A stretch of DNA of 64,000 bases from Bacteroides uniformis (GTDB taxonomy: Bacteria; Bacteroidota; Bacteroidia; Bacteroidales; Bacteroidaceae): positions 695,501 through 759,500 of the forward strand of contig NZ_CP102263.1 in NCBI RefSeq assembly GCF_025147485.1. Direction: 5' to 3'. Both the position numbers and the translations under genes were made by a program. Position 1 is the first letter of the stretch, and every line of letters begins with the position of its first letter. Positions 29,253-37,517 of this stretch are shown in pieces. The notes beneath the pieces are model-generated. The model saw only the letters and a list, made by a program, of their open reading frames with translations, did no database searches and had not been told where the DNA came from.

Positions 29253-32111
29253 ATGGAAATAAATACTCGTATGAAAAAATATCATCATTATCTTACCCTT
29301 TTAAGTTTATTTATGCTGCTCGGCATCCTGAAATTGCAAGCAGCGATACAACTCCCTGCCATATTTTCCAACCATATGGTGCTACAACGTAACTCAGAAC
29401 TTACTTTCTGGGGATGGGGTATTCCGGGAGAAACAATTTCCATCGCCCCCGAATGGATGAAAGGAGAAATAATCAAAACCCAAGTCAATAATACGGGGAA
29501 ATGGTCAGCCCGTGTACCTTCCGGCGAAGCCGGCGGACCTTATGAGATTCGTTTCAGCGGCTCGTCAGAAGTAACCTTGACCGATGTCATGCTAGGCGAA
29601 GTTTGGCTGTGCAGCGGACAATCCAATATGGAATGGAGCGCCAACCACGGCATAAAGAACGGAGACGAGGAAACGGCAAATGCCCATTGTCCCAATCTCC
29701 GAATTTTTCACGTGGCCAGAATAGCCGCCCCGTTCCCTCAAGAAAACTGTTTCTCGCAATGGACACAGTGCACGCCCGAAACGATGCGCAGCACGAGTGC
29801 CCTGGCCTACTTCTTCGGCCGCAACATCCAGGAAGAGCTGGACGTGCCGGTAGGAATCATCGTAGCCGCATGGGGCGGAACCACCGCCGAGACATGGACG
29901 CCCCGCGAATGCGTAATGAGCGACCCGGTCTTGTGCGACTATCCGTATGAATCCAATCCTTGGTTTCCGGCTGAAACAGGCACGTTGTACAACAGCATGA
30001 TTTATCCCGTGATGCCCTACGGCATTGCCGGATGCATCTGGTATCAGGGAGAAGCCAACCAAGGCCGTGCCAGCTCCTACGCCCGGGTGATGCAGCGGCT
30101 GATAGGCTCGTGGCGTACCGGATTTAACAAGGAATTCCCATTCTATCTGGTCCAGATAGCCCCCTTCCAATACCACTCCAAAGACAACGGACCGGCACTG
30201 CTACGCGAGCAGCAGGCCATGTTGCCCGAAATGCTGGACAAGGTCAAGATGATTACCGTGTCAGATTTGGTGGACAATGTGCAGGACATCCATCCACGTG
30301 ACAAAAGAAGCGTAGGCAAACGTCTCGCCAATCTTGCACTGGACGATACATACCATATATATGCAGGCCCCTATAAAAGCCCGGTCTTTGAAAGCGCCTG
30401 CCGCAAAGGCAACCATGTGACAATCTCTTTCAAAGACATAAAGAACGGACTGGCCGTACACGGGAAAAGGATAGAGGGGCTGATGATGGCCGCAGCCGGC
30501 CAGGAATGGCAAGAGGCCCGGGCCAGGATAGACGGGGGAAAGCTGATTGTCCCGGTAAAAGGAATCGAAAGCCCGGTTTCCATTCGCTACTGCTTCAGTG
30601 ACGCTGCTCAAGGCAACCTTTTTTCAACGGAAGGCATCCCCTTAGCCCCCTTCCGGGCAGACAGCATTGCCTCTTCTGAAAACATTCCGGTTTCTACAGA
30701 CAGCGCTTTGGAAGAATCTTTTGAATTCTCGCCCAAGTTCTCTACCGGCAATGCCAATCCCCTTCTCGACTTCCAATACATGGCCGACCCCACAGCAGTG
30801 GTGCACGACGGCCGCATTTATGTGTACGGCACTAACGACCACCAGCAATATGATGTAGTGGGCCGTAACGGGAAAAACACCTATCAGCACATCCATTCGC
30901 TGACGATGGTCTCTTCTGACGACATGGTGAACTGGACTTATCACGGAGTAATCAATGTAAAGGCTCTGGCTCCCTGGGGAATGGCTTCGTGGGCACCTTC
31001 CATCGCTTCGCGCAAGGAGGCCGACGGCAAAACCCACTTCTATCTGTACTACTCCAACAGCGGTTCCGGTGTAGGTATGCTGACTGCCACTTCCCCCGTG
31101 GGGCCCTGGACAGACCCATTGGGCAAATGTGTGGTAGACGGTAATACTCCAGGACTCGGCAAGTGTAAAGCTCCCTTCGATCCGGGAGTAGTCATCGACG
31201 ACAAGGGCATCGGCTGGCTCTCCTTTGGCGGGGGCGACAGCGACGACTACATTCCCGGAGACGCACGCATCGTGCGGCTGGCAAATGACATGAAGACGCT
31301 GGACAGCGAAATAGTTGAAATAAAAGCGCCATACCACTTTGAAGCAAACGAACTGAACTATCTGAACGGCACTTGGATTTACACCTACAACACCAACTGG
31401 AAGAACCGGGATGCATGGCCCCACAAGGATATAGACAAGCCGAGCCGGTGCTGCATGAGCTACATGACGAGTCGCACGCCACTTGAGACAGACAGCTGGA
31501 CCTATCGGGACAACTACTTCAAAAATCCCGGCGACTATGGCATGTCCGACAGCAACAACCATACACATCTGGTAAAATTTCAAGGGAAGTACTATCTCTT
31601 CTACCACTCACTGGGCTTGCAGGACAGCCGCGACCTCAAAGTGGGTGTCCGCAGTATCTGCGTGGAAGAAATAGAGGTGGACGAAAAGGACCTCACTATC
31701 CACATGGGCACAGCCACAGCCAAGGGCGTTTCACAAATCAAGCCTCTCGACCCGTTTGCGCAGCAACAGGCCGAGACCACAGCCGCCACACGCGGCGTTG
31801 CCTTTGAACCTACCGGACAGACAGGCAACATGTCTGCCGTAGGAAACAAGAGCGGACAGGCCATCTGTGTCCGCGGTGCGGAATTCCCGCAATCACCTCA
31901 AGCCATACAGATGAAGATAAAAGGGAAAGGCTCCATCGAAATACACATGGACAGTCCAGACGGTCCGCTCCTATCCACCTTGACCTTTGATACCGATACG
32001 TGGCAAACATTGACAAAGCCGTTGGACAAACGGATAAAAGGCAAACACGACATTTACTTCGTATTCGGGAACGGAAAGTTCTTATTTGACGAATGGAAAT
32101 TCACAAAATAA
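29253..32111 (+). CDS. Two-enzyme fusion: SGNH acetylesterase + GH43 + CBM6-like domain
   Basis: This 952-residue protein carries two catalytic units. After a signal segment (MKKYHHYLTLLSLFMLLGILKLQA; an internal ATG at 29271 may be the true start), residues about 30-480 form a sialate-O-acetylesterase-type SGNH hydrolase. It has GQSNMEW (Ser 124), WGGTTAETW, YQGEANQG and a DIHPRDK His motif. From about 500 a GH43 five-blade propeller follows with ADPTAV (Asp 512), FDPGVVIDDKG and HFEANELNYLNG. The last 110 residues resemble CBM6. The esterase part fits deacetylation of xyloglucan galactose, as shown for CE20 enzymes. The GH43 part would remove arabinofuranose or xylose. It is the last gene of the operon. 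Family assignment within SGNH esterases is inference. Confidence 0.87.
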   Translation: MEINTRMKKYHHYLTLLSLFMLLGILKLQAAIQLPAIFSNHMVLQRNSELTFWGWGIPGETISIAPEWMKGEIIKTQVNNTGKWSARVPSGEAGGPYEIRFSGSSEVTLTDVMLGEVWLCSGQSNMEWSANHGIKNGDEETANAHCPNLRIFHVARIAAPFPQENCFSQWTQCTPETMRSTSALAYFFGRNIQEELDVPVGIIVAAWGGTTAETWTPRECVMSDPVLCDYPYESNPWFPAETGTLYNSMIYPVMPYGIAGCIWYQGEANQGRASSYARVMQRLIGSWRTGFNKEFPFYLVQIAPFQYHSKDNGPALLREQQAMLPEMLDKVKMITVSDLVDNVQDIHPRDKRSVGKRLANLALDDTYHIYAGPYKSPVFESACRKGNHVTISFKDIKNGLAVHGKRIEGLMMAAAGQEWQEARARIDGGKLIVPVKGIESPVSIRYCFSDAAQGNLFSTEGIPLAPFRADSIASSENIPVSTDSALEESFEFSPKFSTGNANPLLDFQYMADPTAVVHDGRIYVYGTNDHQQYDVVGRNGKNTYQHIHSLTMVSSDDMVNWTYHGVINVKALAPWGMASWAPSIASRKEADGKTHFYLYYSNSGSGVGMLTATSPVGPWTDPLGKCVVDGNTPGLGKCKAPFDPGVVIDDKGIGWLSFGGGDSDDYIPGDARIVRLANDMKTLDSEIVEIKAPYHFEANELNYLNGTWIYTYNTNWKNRDAWPHKDIDKPSRCCMSYMTSRTPLETDSWTYRDNYFKNPGDYGMSDSNNHTHLVKFQGKYYLFYHSLGLQDSRDLKVGVRSICVEEIEVDEKDLTIHMGTATAKGVSQIKPLDPFAQQQAETTAATRGVAFEPTGQTGNMSAVGNKSGQAICVRGAEFPQSPQAIQMKIKGKGSIEIHMDSPDGPLLSTLTFDTDTWQTLTKPLDKRIKGKHDIYFVFGNGKFLFDEWKFTK

Positions 32112-32205
32112 TGAATCCGTCGGCAGAATCTGCCCAGTATCTCTTCACCCTTGTGATGATATCGCTGCACAATTCGAGCCAACACACAACAAGCCAGCAA
32201 GTTAC

Positions 32206-32302
32206 TTTGCCAGCGTTTTGCCACCATATTGGCAAAGTTTTGCCATGCCTTTGGCAAAGCTTTGCCAATGTGGTGGCAAAACCTTGCCAACTTGTCGGCA
32301 AG
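32206..32302. repeat. 22-bp-periodic palindrome array A (TTGCC/GGCAA)
   Basis: TTGCC starts at 32218, 32240, 32262 and 32284, exactly 22 bp apart. GGCAA starts at 32231, 32253, 32275 and 32297, also 22 bp apart. An extra TTGCC at 32207 lies 11 bp before the first unit. Each unit is an arm, an 8-nt loop, the complementary arm and a 4-nt spacer. The first three units have 7-bp stems (TTTGCCA with TGGCAAA). Neighbouring units can also pair; 32251-32268 is the perfect palindrome TTGGCAAAGCTTTGCCAA. The array lies in the 421-bp gap (32112-32532) between PUL 1 and topoisomerase IV. Several short open frames cross it only because the unit lacks stop codons; I do not accept them as genes. The rest of this gap shows only the promoter noted at 32473. 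Confidence 0.9.
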
Positions 32303-32472
32303 AAAGACAAAAGCAACATCGCTGTCCGCAAAGAGGCGGAAGCACGTCCTCAATATAATTCCGCTAACGGGAAAGAGACAGATTGGTTCCATTAACGGGC
32401 AGAAGTTTTAAAAAATGGGAAGGATTTGGCACAATAGTTCCGCGCAAATTCTCATTTATCGAACAAAAATTG

Positions 32473-32480
32473 TATTTTTG
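32473..32480 (+). promoter_or_regulatory. Candidate -7 element for the topoisomerase IV gene
   Basis: TATTTTTG matches TAnnTTTG exactly, 53 bp before the ATG at 32533. The closest -33-like word (TTTA, 32455-32458) is 14 bp upstream, shorter than the usual spacer. Confidence 0.45.
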
Positions 32481-32532
32481 CCTGCGACTGAAAAATCAGT
32501 AATATCATAGAATAGACAATTCCCGAACAAAT

Positions 32533-35214
32533 ATGAGCGAAGATTTTGAAGCACCGAAAGATGATTTGGACAAGGAACTCCCGGCCGGGAGCGAAGAACA
32601 CTCGGATTACAAACCTGCGGACGCAAAGGATGCCAATATAAAGCACCAACTGAGCGGCATGTACCAGAATTGGTTTCTGGACTACGCCTCATACGTTATA
32701 TTGGAACGTGCCGTACCCCATATCATGGATGGTCTGAAACCCGTACAGCGGCGTATCCTCCACTCCATGCGCCGCATGGAAGACGGGCGCTACAACAAGG
32801 TGGCGAACATCGTAGGACATACCATGCAGTTCCATCCGCACGGTGATGCTTCTATCGGCGATGCTCTGGTACAACTGGGACAAAAGGACTTGCTCGTGGA
32901 TTGCCAGGGAAACTGGGGTAACATTCTGACGGGTGACAGCGCCGCTGCCCCCCGTTATATCGAAGCACGTCTCTCCAAGTTCGCACTGGACGTGGTATTC
33001 AACCCCAAGACCACCGAATGGAAACTCTCTTATGACGGGCGAAACAAAGAACCGGTTACACTACCGGTAAAATTCCCACTGCTGCTTGCACAAGGTGTGG
33101 AAGGTATTGCCGTAGGCCTGTCATCCAAAATATTACCACATAACTTCAATGAGCTGTGCGATGCTTCCATCAGCTATCTGCACAACGAAGAATTCAAGCT
33201 GTACCCCGACTTCCAGACGGGAGGCAGTATCGATGTATCCAAATACAACGACGGTGAACGTGGCGGTGCGATACGCGTGCGCTCCAAAATAGAAAAGATA
33301 GACAACAAGACACTTGCCATTAAGGAAATTCCTTACGGGAAAACGGTGGCCAGTGTATGCGACTCCATCGTAAAGGCCAGCGAAAAAGGAAAAATCAAGA
33401 TACGTAAGGTAGAGGACCTAACATCCGGCAGTGTGGAAATATTAGTGCATCTAGCCCCGGGTGTATCATCCGACAAGACCATCGATGCCCTCTATGCCTT
33501 CACCGACTGTGAAGTGAGCATCTCTCCCAACTGCTGTGTCATCGACGACCAAAAGCCCCACTTCCTCACCGTGAGTGATGTATTGCGCAAATCAGTCGAC
33601 AACACATTGGCACTGCTACGCCAGGAACTGGAAATCCGTAAGGGAGAGATACTGGAAAGCCTGCATTTCGCTTCACTCGAAAAGATATTCATTGAAGAAC
33701 GTATTTACAAGGATAAGGAGTTTGAACAAGCCAAAAACATGGATGCCGCCTGCGAACATATCGATGAGCGCCTGACTCCCTACTACCCGACTTTTATCCG
33801 CGAAGTGACCAAGGAAGACATCCTCCGGCTGATGGAGATAAAGATGGCACGTATCCTCAAATTCAACTCCGACAAGGCAGAGGAACTGATAGCACGCATG
33901 CGAAAGGACATAGAGGAGATAGACTGCCATCTGGCAAACATCGTGGAATATACCGTCGACTGGTTCCGTATGTTGAAGGACAAGTACGGCAAAGCCTTCC
34001 CCCGCCGCACGGAACTGCGTAACTTCGACACCATCGAAGCAACCAAAGTCATCGAAGCCAACGAAAAGCTGTACATCAACCGCGAAGAGGGTTTCATCGG
34101 AACTGGATTGAAGAAAGACGAATTCATAGGCAACTGCTCGCCCATAGATGACGTGATTATCTTCTTCCGCGATGGAAAATATATCATCACACCGGTGGCC
34201 GACAAGAAGTTCGTGGGCAAGAATATACTTTATGCCAACATTTTTAAGAAGAACGACAAACGTACCATCTACAATGTCTGCTACCGTGACGGCAAGGAGG
34301 GGACAAGCTATATCAAGCGTTTTGCCGTCACTTCCGTGGTGCGTGACCGCGAATACGATGTGACGCAAGGTACTCCCGACTCCCGTATCACCTACTTCAC
34401 CGCCAATCCCAATGGAGAAGCTGAAATCATCAAGGTAACCCTGAAACCCAATCCCCGTGTACGCCGTATTATCTTCGAGGAGGATTTCAGCAACATCAAT
34501 ATCAAGGGACGGCAGGCCATGGGAAATATACTCACGAAACTCCCCGTACACAAGATAGCCTTGAAACAACGTGGAGGCTCCACGCTGGGTGGACGGAAAG
34601 TCTGGTTCGACCGTGATGTGCTACGTCTCAACTACGACGGGCGCGGAGAATATCTCGGAGAATTCCAGAGCGAAGACACCATCCTTGTCGTACAGAACAG
34701 CGGAGAGTTCTATGCCACCAACTTCGACTTGAACAATCACTATGACGATGGCATACGCGTATTGGAGAAATACGATCCGAACAAAGTATGGACCGCCGTA
34801 CTCTACGATGCCGACCAGCAGAACTATCCTTACATCAAGCGTTTCTGCTTCGAGGCAACCGCCCGCAAGCAAAACTACTTGGGAGAAAACAAGAACAGCA
34901 GCCTCATTCTGCTGACAGACGAGTGCTACCCGCGTTTAGAGGTGGTGTTTGGCGACCACGACAATTTCCGAGAGCCGATGGTGGTGGAAGCCGACGAATT
35001 CATCGCCGTGAAAGGCTTCAAAGCAAAAGGTAAGCGCCTGACCACCTATACTATAGAAACCATCAACGAATTAGAGCCTACCCGCCAACCTGAACCCTCG
35101 CAGAAAACCGAAGAGCAGGAAACGGATGAAGAACCGGAAATTCTGGACCCCGACCACGGTAAAAGCGAAGGGGACATACTGGACGAGATGACAGGACAGA
35201 TGAAACTCTTTTGA
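32533..35214 (+). CDS. parC: DNA topoisomerase IV subunit A (ParC/GyrA family)
   Basis: This 893-residue type II topoisomerase A subunit cuts and rejoins DNA in chromosome decatenation. The breakage-reunion domain starts with YASYVILERAVPHIMDGLKPVQRRIL. GHTMQFHPHGDASIGDALV and GNWGNILTGDSAAAPRYIEARLS follow, with the catalytic Tyr at about 142. The coiled-coil tower is near residues 340-470 (ELEIRKGEILESLHFASLEKIFIEERIYKD). The C-terminal half has degenerate beta-pinwheel repeats and an acidic tail (EEQETDEEPEILDPDHGKSEGD). In Bacteroides the paralogue GyrA is longer in its canonical GyrA boxes, and this form is annotated as the topoisomerase IV A subunit. The partner ParE is not in the window. 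It is a housekeeping gene that separates the two PULs. Confidence 0.9.
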   Translation: MSEDFEAPKDDLDKELPAGSEEHSDYKPADAKDANIKHQLSGMYQNWFLDYASYVILERAVPHIMDGLKPVQRRILHSMRRMEDGRYNKVANIVGHTMQFHPHGDASIGDALVQLGQKDLLVDCQGNWGNILTGDSAAAPRYIEARLSKFALDVVFNPKTTEWKLSYDGRNKEPVTLPVKFPLLLAQGVEGIAVGLSSKILPHNFNELCDASISYLHNEEFKLYPDFQTGGSIDVSKYNDGERGGAIRVRSKIEKIDNKTLAIKEIPYGKTVASVCDSIVKASEKGKIKIRKVEDLTSGSVEILVHLAPGVSSDKTIDALYAFTDCEVSISPNCCVIDDQKPHFLTVSDVLRKSVDNTLALLRQELEIRKGEILESLHFASLEKIFIEERIYKDKEFEQAKNMDAACEHIDERLTPYYPTFIREVTKEDILRLMEIKMARILKFNSDKAEELIARMRKDIEEIDCHLANIVEYTVDWFRMLKDKYGKAFPRRTELRNFDTIEATKVIEANEKLYINREEGFIGTGLKKDEFIGNCSPIDDVIIFFRDGKYIITPVADKKFVGKNILYANIFKKNDKRTIYNVCYRDGKEGTSYIKRFAVTSVVRDREYDVTQGTPDSRITYFTANPNGEAEIIKVTLKPNPRVRRIIFEEDFSNINIKGRQAMGNILTKLPVHKIALKQRGGSTLGGRKVWFDRDVLRLNYDGRGEYLGEFQSEDTILVVQNSGEFYATNFDLNNHYDDGIRVLEKYDPNKVWTAVLYDADQQNYPYIKRFCFEATARKQNYLGENKNSSLILLTDECYPRLEVVFGDHDNFREPMVVEADEFIAVKGFKAKGKRLTTYTIETINELEPTRQPEPSQKTEEQETDEEPEILDPDHGKSEGDILDEMTGQMKLF

Positions 35215-35275
35215 TGAAGGACGGAAATGAAGTATTAGTGGCTAACGATTACTAATTTGTAATTGATAATTTAAT

Positions 35276-36130
35276 ATGTACATATACAAGATAATAATCC
35301 TATGCGGACTGCTCTTGGGAAGTGTCGGACTGAAAGCACAAGAAGCACAATGCAGCATCGACCGGAAGCTACGGGCTGACTCCACCAACCGTAACCGTAT
35401 TATCACCCGTGCCACCATGTATGGTGTCGGCTTCACCAACGTGTTCGACACTTATCTTTCACCTCAGGAGTATAAGGGAATCGATTTCCGTATCTCCCGC
35501 GAAAGCATGCGGATGACACGGTTGATGGACGGCAACGTGTCTCTGCAAACTTTCTTCCAGGCAGACTTGGGATATACACACAACAAAGTAGACAATAACA
35601 ATACATTCTCCGGACTGGCCAACTGGAACTACGGCCTGCATTATAATTTTCCAATCACGGGCAATTTCAAACTGCTTGCCGGAGGAGTCGGCGACTTCAA
35701 CGGTGGCTTTGTCTATAATCTGCGCAACGGAAACAACCCCGCCCAAGCACGTGCCTATATCAACCTTGCCGCATCTGGAATGGCTATTTGGGACTTGCGC
35801 ATCAAGAACCGTCCCATCACACTACGCTATCAGGTAAATCTTCCTTTGGCAGGTATCATGTTCATGCCCAACTATGGACAGTCCTACTACGAGATATTTA
35901 CGTTAGGACATTGGGACGGAGTAGTGAACTTCACCTCCCTGCACAACCAGCCCTCTCTGAGACAAATGCTGACCGCAGACTTTCCGGTGGGACGTGCCCG
36001 GATGCGTTTCGCTTACATATGGGACGCACAACAGTCCAAAGTAAATGAAATAAAGACACATACTTACTCGCATGTATTCATGGTGGGGTTCGTAAAGGAA
36101 CTCTATCTGTTTCCTAACAAGAGAAAGTAA
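35276..36130 (+). CDS. DUF3316-like exported protein, probable small outer membrane barrel
   Basis: This 284-residue protein has a signal peptide (IIILCGLLLGSVGLKAQ). The remainder is rich in alternating aromatic and polar residues typical of beta-barrel strands (TTFFQADLGYTHNKV-like, NWNYGLHYNFPI, GGFVYNLRNG, TYSHVFMVGFVKELYLF). I recognise it as resembling the Bacteroidales DUF3316 family, whose function is unknown. It follows topoisomerase IV by 61 bp and precedes the S41 peptidase by 44 bp. It may be co-transcribed with either, but no shared function is evident. Confidence 0.7.
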   Translation: MYIYKIIILCGLLLGSVGLKAQEAQCSIDRKLRADSTNRNRIITRATMYGVGFTNVFDTYLSPQEYKGIDFRISRESMRMTRLMDGNVSLQTFFQADLGYTHNKVDNNNTFSGLANWNYGLHYNFPITGNFKLLAGGVGDFNGGFVYNLRNGNNPAQARAYINLAASGMAIWDLRIKNRPITLRYQVNLPLAGIMFMPNYGQSYYEIFTLGHWDGVVNFTSLHNQPSLRQMLTADFPVGRARMRFAYIWDAQQSKVNEIKTHTYSHVFMVGFVKELYLFPNKRK

Positions 36131-36174
36131 AAAGTGACAAGGTGATAAACGATAAGATGATAAGGATAATGTGC

Positions 36175-37191
36175 ATGAAAAGAAGATATATTTTAATAAT
36201 TTGGAGTATCCTACTCACGTTATTGCCCCTATTGAACGGATGTATTCGTGAGGAAGAGTTCGACAATACCCCACAAGGCAATTTCGAAGCCTTGTGGAAA
36301 ATAATAGACGAACAGTACTGCTTCCTGGACTACAAGCAAATAGACTGGGATGCCATCCATGACAAGTATCAGCCACTCATTACCCCGGGAATGAGCTACG
36401 ACGGTCTATTTGAAATATTAGGTAACATGCTTGCCGAGTTAAAAGACGGACATGTCAACTTGTACTCTTCCTCCAACATGGCGCGCTACTGGGACTGGTA
36501 TCTGGATTATCCTCGTAACTTCAACGAAAGTATCATTGAAAAGTACCTGGGAAGAGACTACCGCATTGCTGGAGGCGCCAAATATACCATATTGGAGGAC
36601 AACATAGGATATATCTATTACGGTGATTTCTCCAGCGGCATCGGAAACGGCAACCTGGATGAGATTCTGTTATACCTTTCCGCTTGTAACGGCCTGATTA
36701 TCGACGTGCGCAACAATGGTGGCGGCAACCTGACAAACGCCACCCGAATGGCACAACGCTTCACGAATGAAAAAGTACTGACGGGATATATTCAGCACAA
36801 GACCGGCAAAGGCCATAGCGATTTTTCAGATCCGACTCCCATTTATGTGGAACCTTCCAACAGTATCCGCTGGCAAAAAAAGGTAATTGTCCTGACCAAC
36901 CGTCATTCCTATAGTGCAACCAATGATTTTGTCAACTCCATGCGCTGTTTTCCCAATGTCACCCTGGTTGGTGACAAAACCGGCGGCGGGTCGGGCCTGC
37001 CATTCTCTTCGGAACTGCCCAACGGATGGGGGGTACGCTTTTCTGCCAGCCCGCACCTCGATGCCCAAAAACAGCATATCGAGTTCGGCATCGACCCGGA
37101 CAAGAAAGTGGATATGAGCAAAGAAGATGAGAACAATGACTTGGACACCATCATTGAGGAAGCAAGAAAAATACTGAAAGTGACTTTCTAA
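36175..37191 (+). CDS. S41 family peptidase lipoprotein
   Basis: I choose the ATG at 36175 because it starts a compact lipoprotein signal (MKRRYILIIWSILLTLLPLLNGC). A GTG start at 36142 would only add residues encoded by a GATAA-rich leader. The protein is 338 residues. The N-terminal part (FEALWKIIDEQYCFLDYKQIDWDAIHDKY) is the helical domain common in Bacteroidales tricorn/CtpA-like S41 proteins. GLIIDVRNNGGGN, the catalytic Ser in TNRHSYSATNDF and Lys in GDKTGGGSGLP mark the protease domain. There is no clear PDZ domain; LAELKDGHVNLY is the equivalent loop. It would be a membrane-anchored serine protease of the envelope with unknown substrate. Confidence 0.88.
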   Translation: MKRRYILIIWSILLTLLPLLNGCIREEEFDNTPQGNFEALWKIIDEQYCFLDYKQIDWDAIHDKYQPLITPGMSYDGLFEILGNMLAELKDGHVNLYSSSNMARYWDWYLDYPRNFNESIIEKYLGRDYRIAGGAKYTILEDNIGYIYYGDFSSGIGNGNLDEILLYLSACNGLIIDVRNNGGGNLTNATRMAQRFTNEKVLTGYIQHKTGKGHSDFSDPTPIYVEPSNSIRWQKKVIVLTNRHSYSATNDFVNSMRCFPNVTLVGDKTGGGSGLPFSSELPNGWGVRFSASPHLDAQKQHIEFGIDPDKKVDMSKEDENNDLDTIIEEARKILKVTF

Positions 37192-37213
37192 AACGACTTT
37201 ATCTACAAAACAA

Positions 37214-37244
37214 TTTGCCAAAACGAAAATTCTTTCTATCTTTG
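37214..37244 (+). promoter_or_regulatory. Bacteroides consensus promoter of tRNA-Leu
   Basis: TTTG at 37214-37217 is followed after exactly 19 bp by TATCTTTG at 37237-37244. Both match the Bacteroides -33/-7 consensus. The tRNA begins 24 bp downstream of the -7 element. Confidence 0.85.
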
Positions 37245-37267
37245 CTCCCGCTAATCGGAATTATTCC

Positions 37268-37349
37268 GCGGATGTGGCGTAATTGGCAGCCGCGCCAGAC
37301 TTAGGATCTGGTGCCGTGAGGCGTGTAGGTTCGAGTCCTATCATCCGCA
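37268..37349 (+). tRNA. tRNA-Leu (anticodon UAG)
   Basis: The 82-nt sequence folds as a class II tRNA. The acceptor arms are GCGGATG (37268-37274) and CATCCGC (37342-37348), with discriminator A at 37349. The D-loop contains AATTGGCAG, the anticodon arm is CCAGACTTAGGATCTGG with anticodon TAG, a long variable arm (TGCCGTGAGGCGT) follows, and the T-arm has GGTTCGAGTCC. CCA is not encoded. The anticodon reads CUA and other CUN leucine codons. Confidence 0.96.
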
Positions 37350-37389
37350 CAATCCCTATAATAAATTTCAAAAGACAAACAACTAAGAG

Positions 37390-37419
37390 GGGAGGATATT
37401 CATTAAGAAACATCCTCCC
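37390..37419 (+). terminator. Hairpin downstream of tRNA-Leu, possible terminator
   Basis: GGGAGGAT (37390-37397) pairs perfectly with ATCCTCCC (37412-37419) around a 14-nt loop, 40 bp after the tRNA. A T-rich stretch comes only about 18 bp later, so this may be a processing or weak termination signal. Confidence 0.5.
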
Positions 37420-37477
37420 TAACCGCTTCAAGTACCTTTTTTATCTCATCAAAACACAATATTTAGAATACTTATTG

Positions 37478-37485
37478 TATCTTTG
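37478..37485 (+). promoter_or_regulatory. Candidate -7 element for the PUL 2 regulator
   Basis: TATCTTTG matches TAnnTTTG exactly, 32 bp before the ATG at 37518. No TTTG is found at a 19-21 bp spacing. Confidence 0.5.
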
Positions 37486-37517
37486 CTTCCAAGAAACACT
37501 TCGATTAACCTGAAAAA

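Noticed and set aside
32112..32200. Small coding gene after the GH43 fusion
   Set aside because: The short frames here depend on the repetitive array and have no signal, start site or conserved sequence.
37268..37349. tRNA-Leu as integration site of a mobile island carrying PUL 2
   Set aside because: I found no direct repeat of the tRNA 3' end downstream, and no integrase or mobilisation gene; PUL 2 next to a tRNA is not enough.
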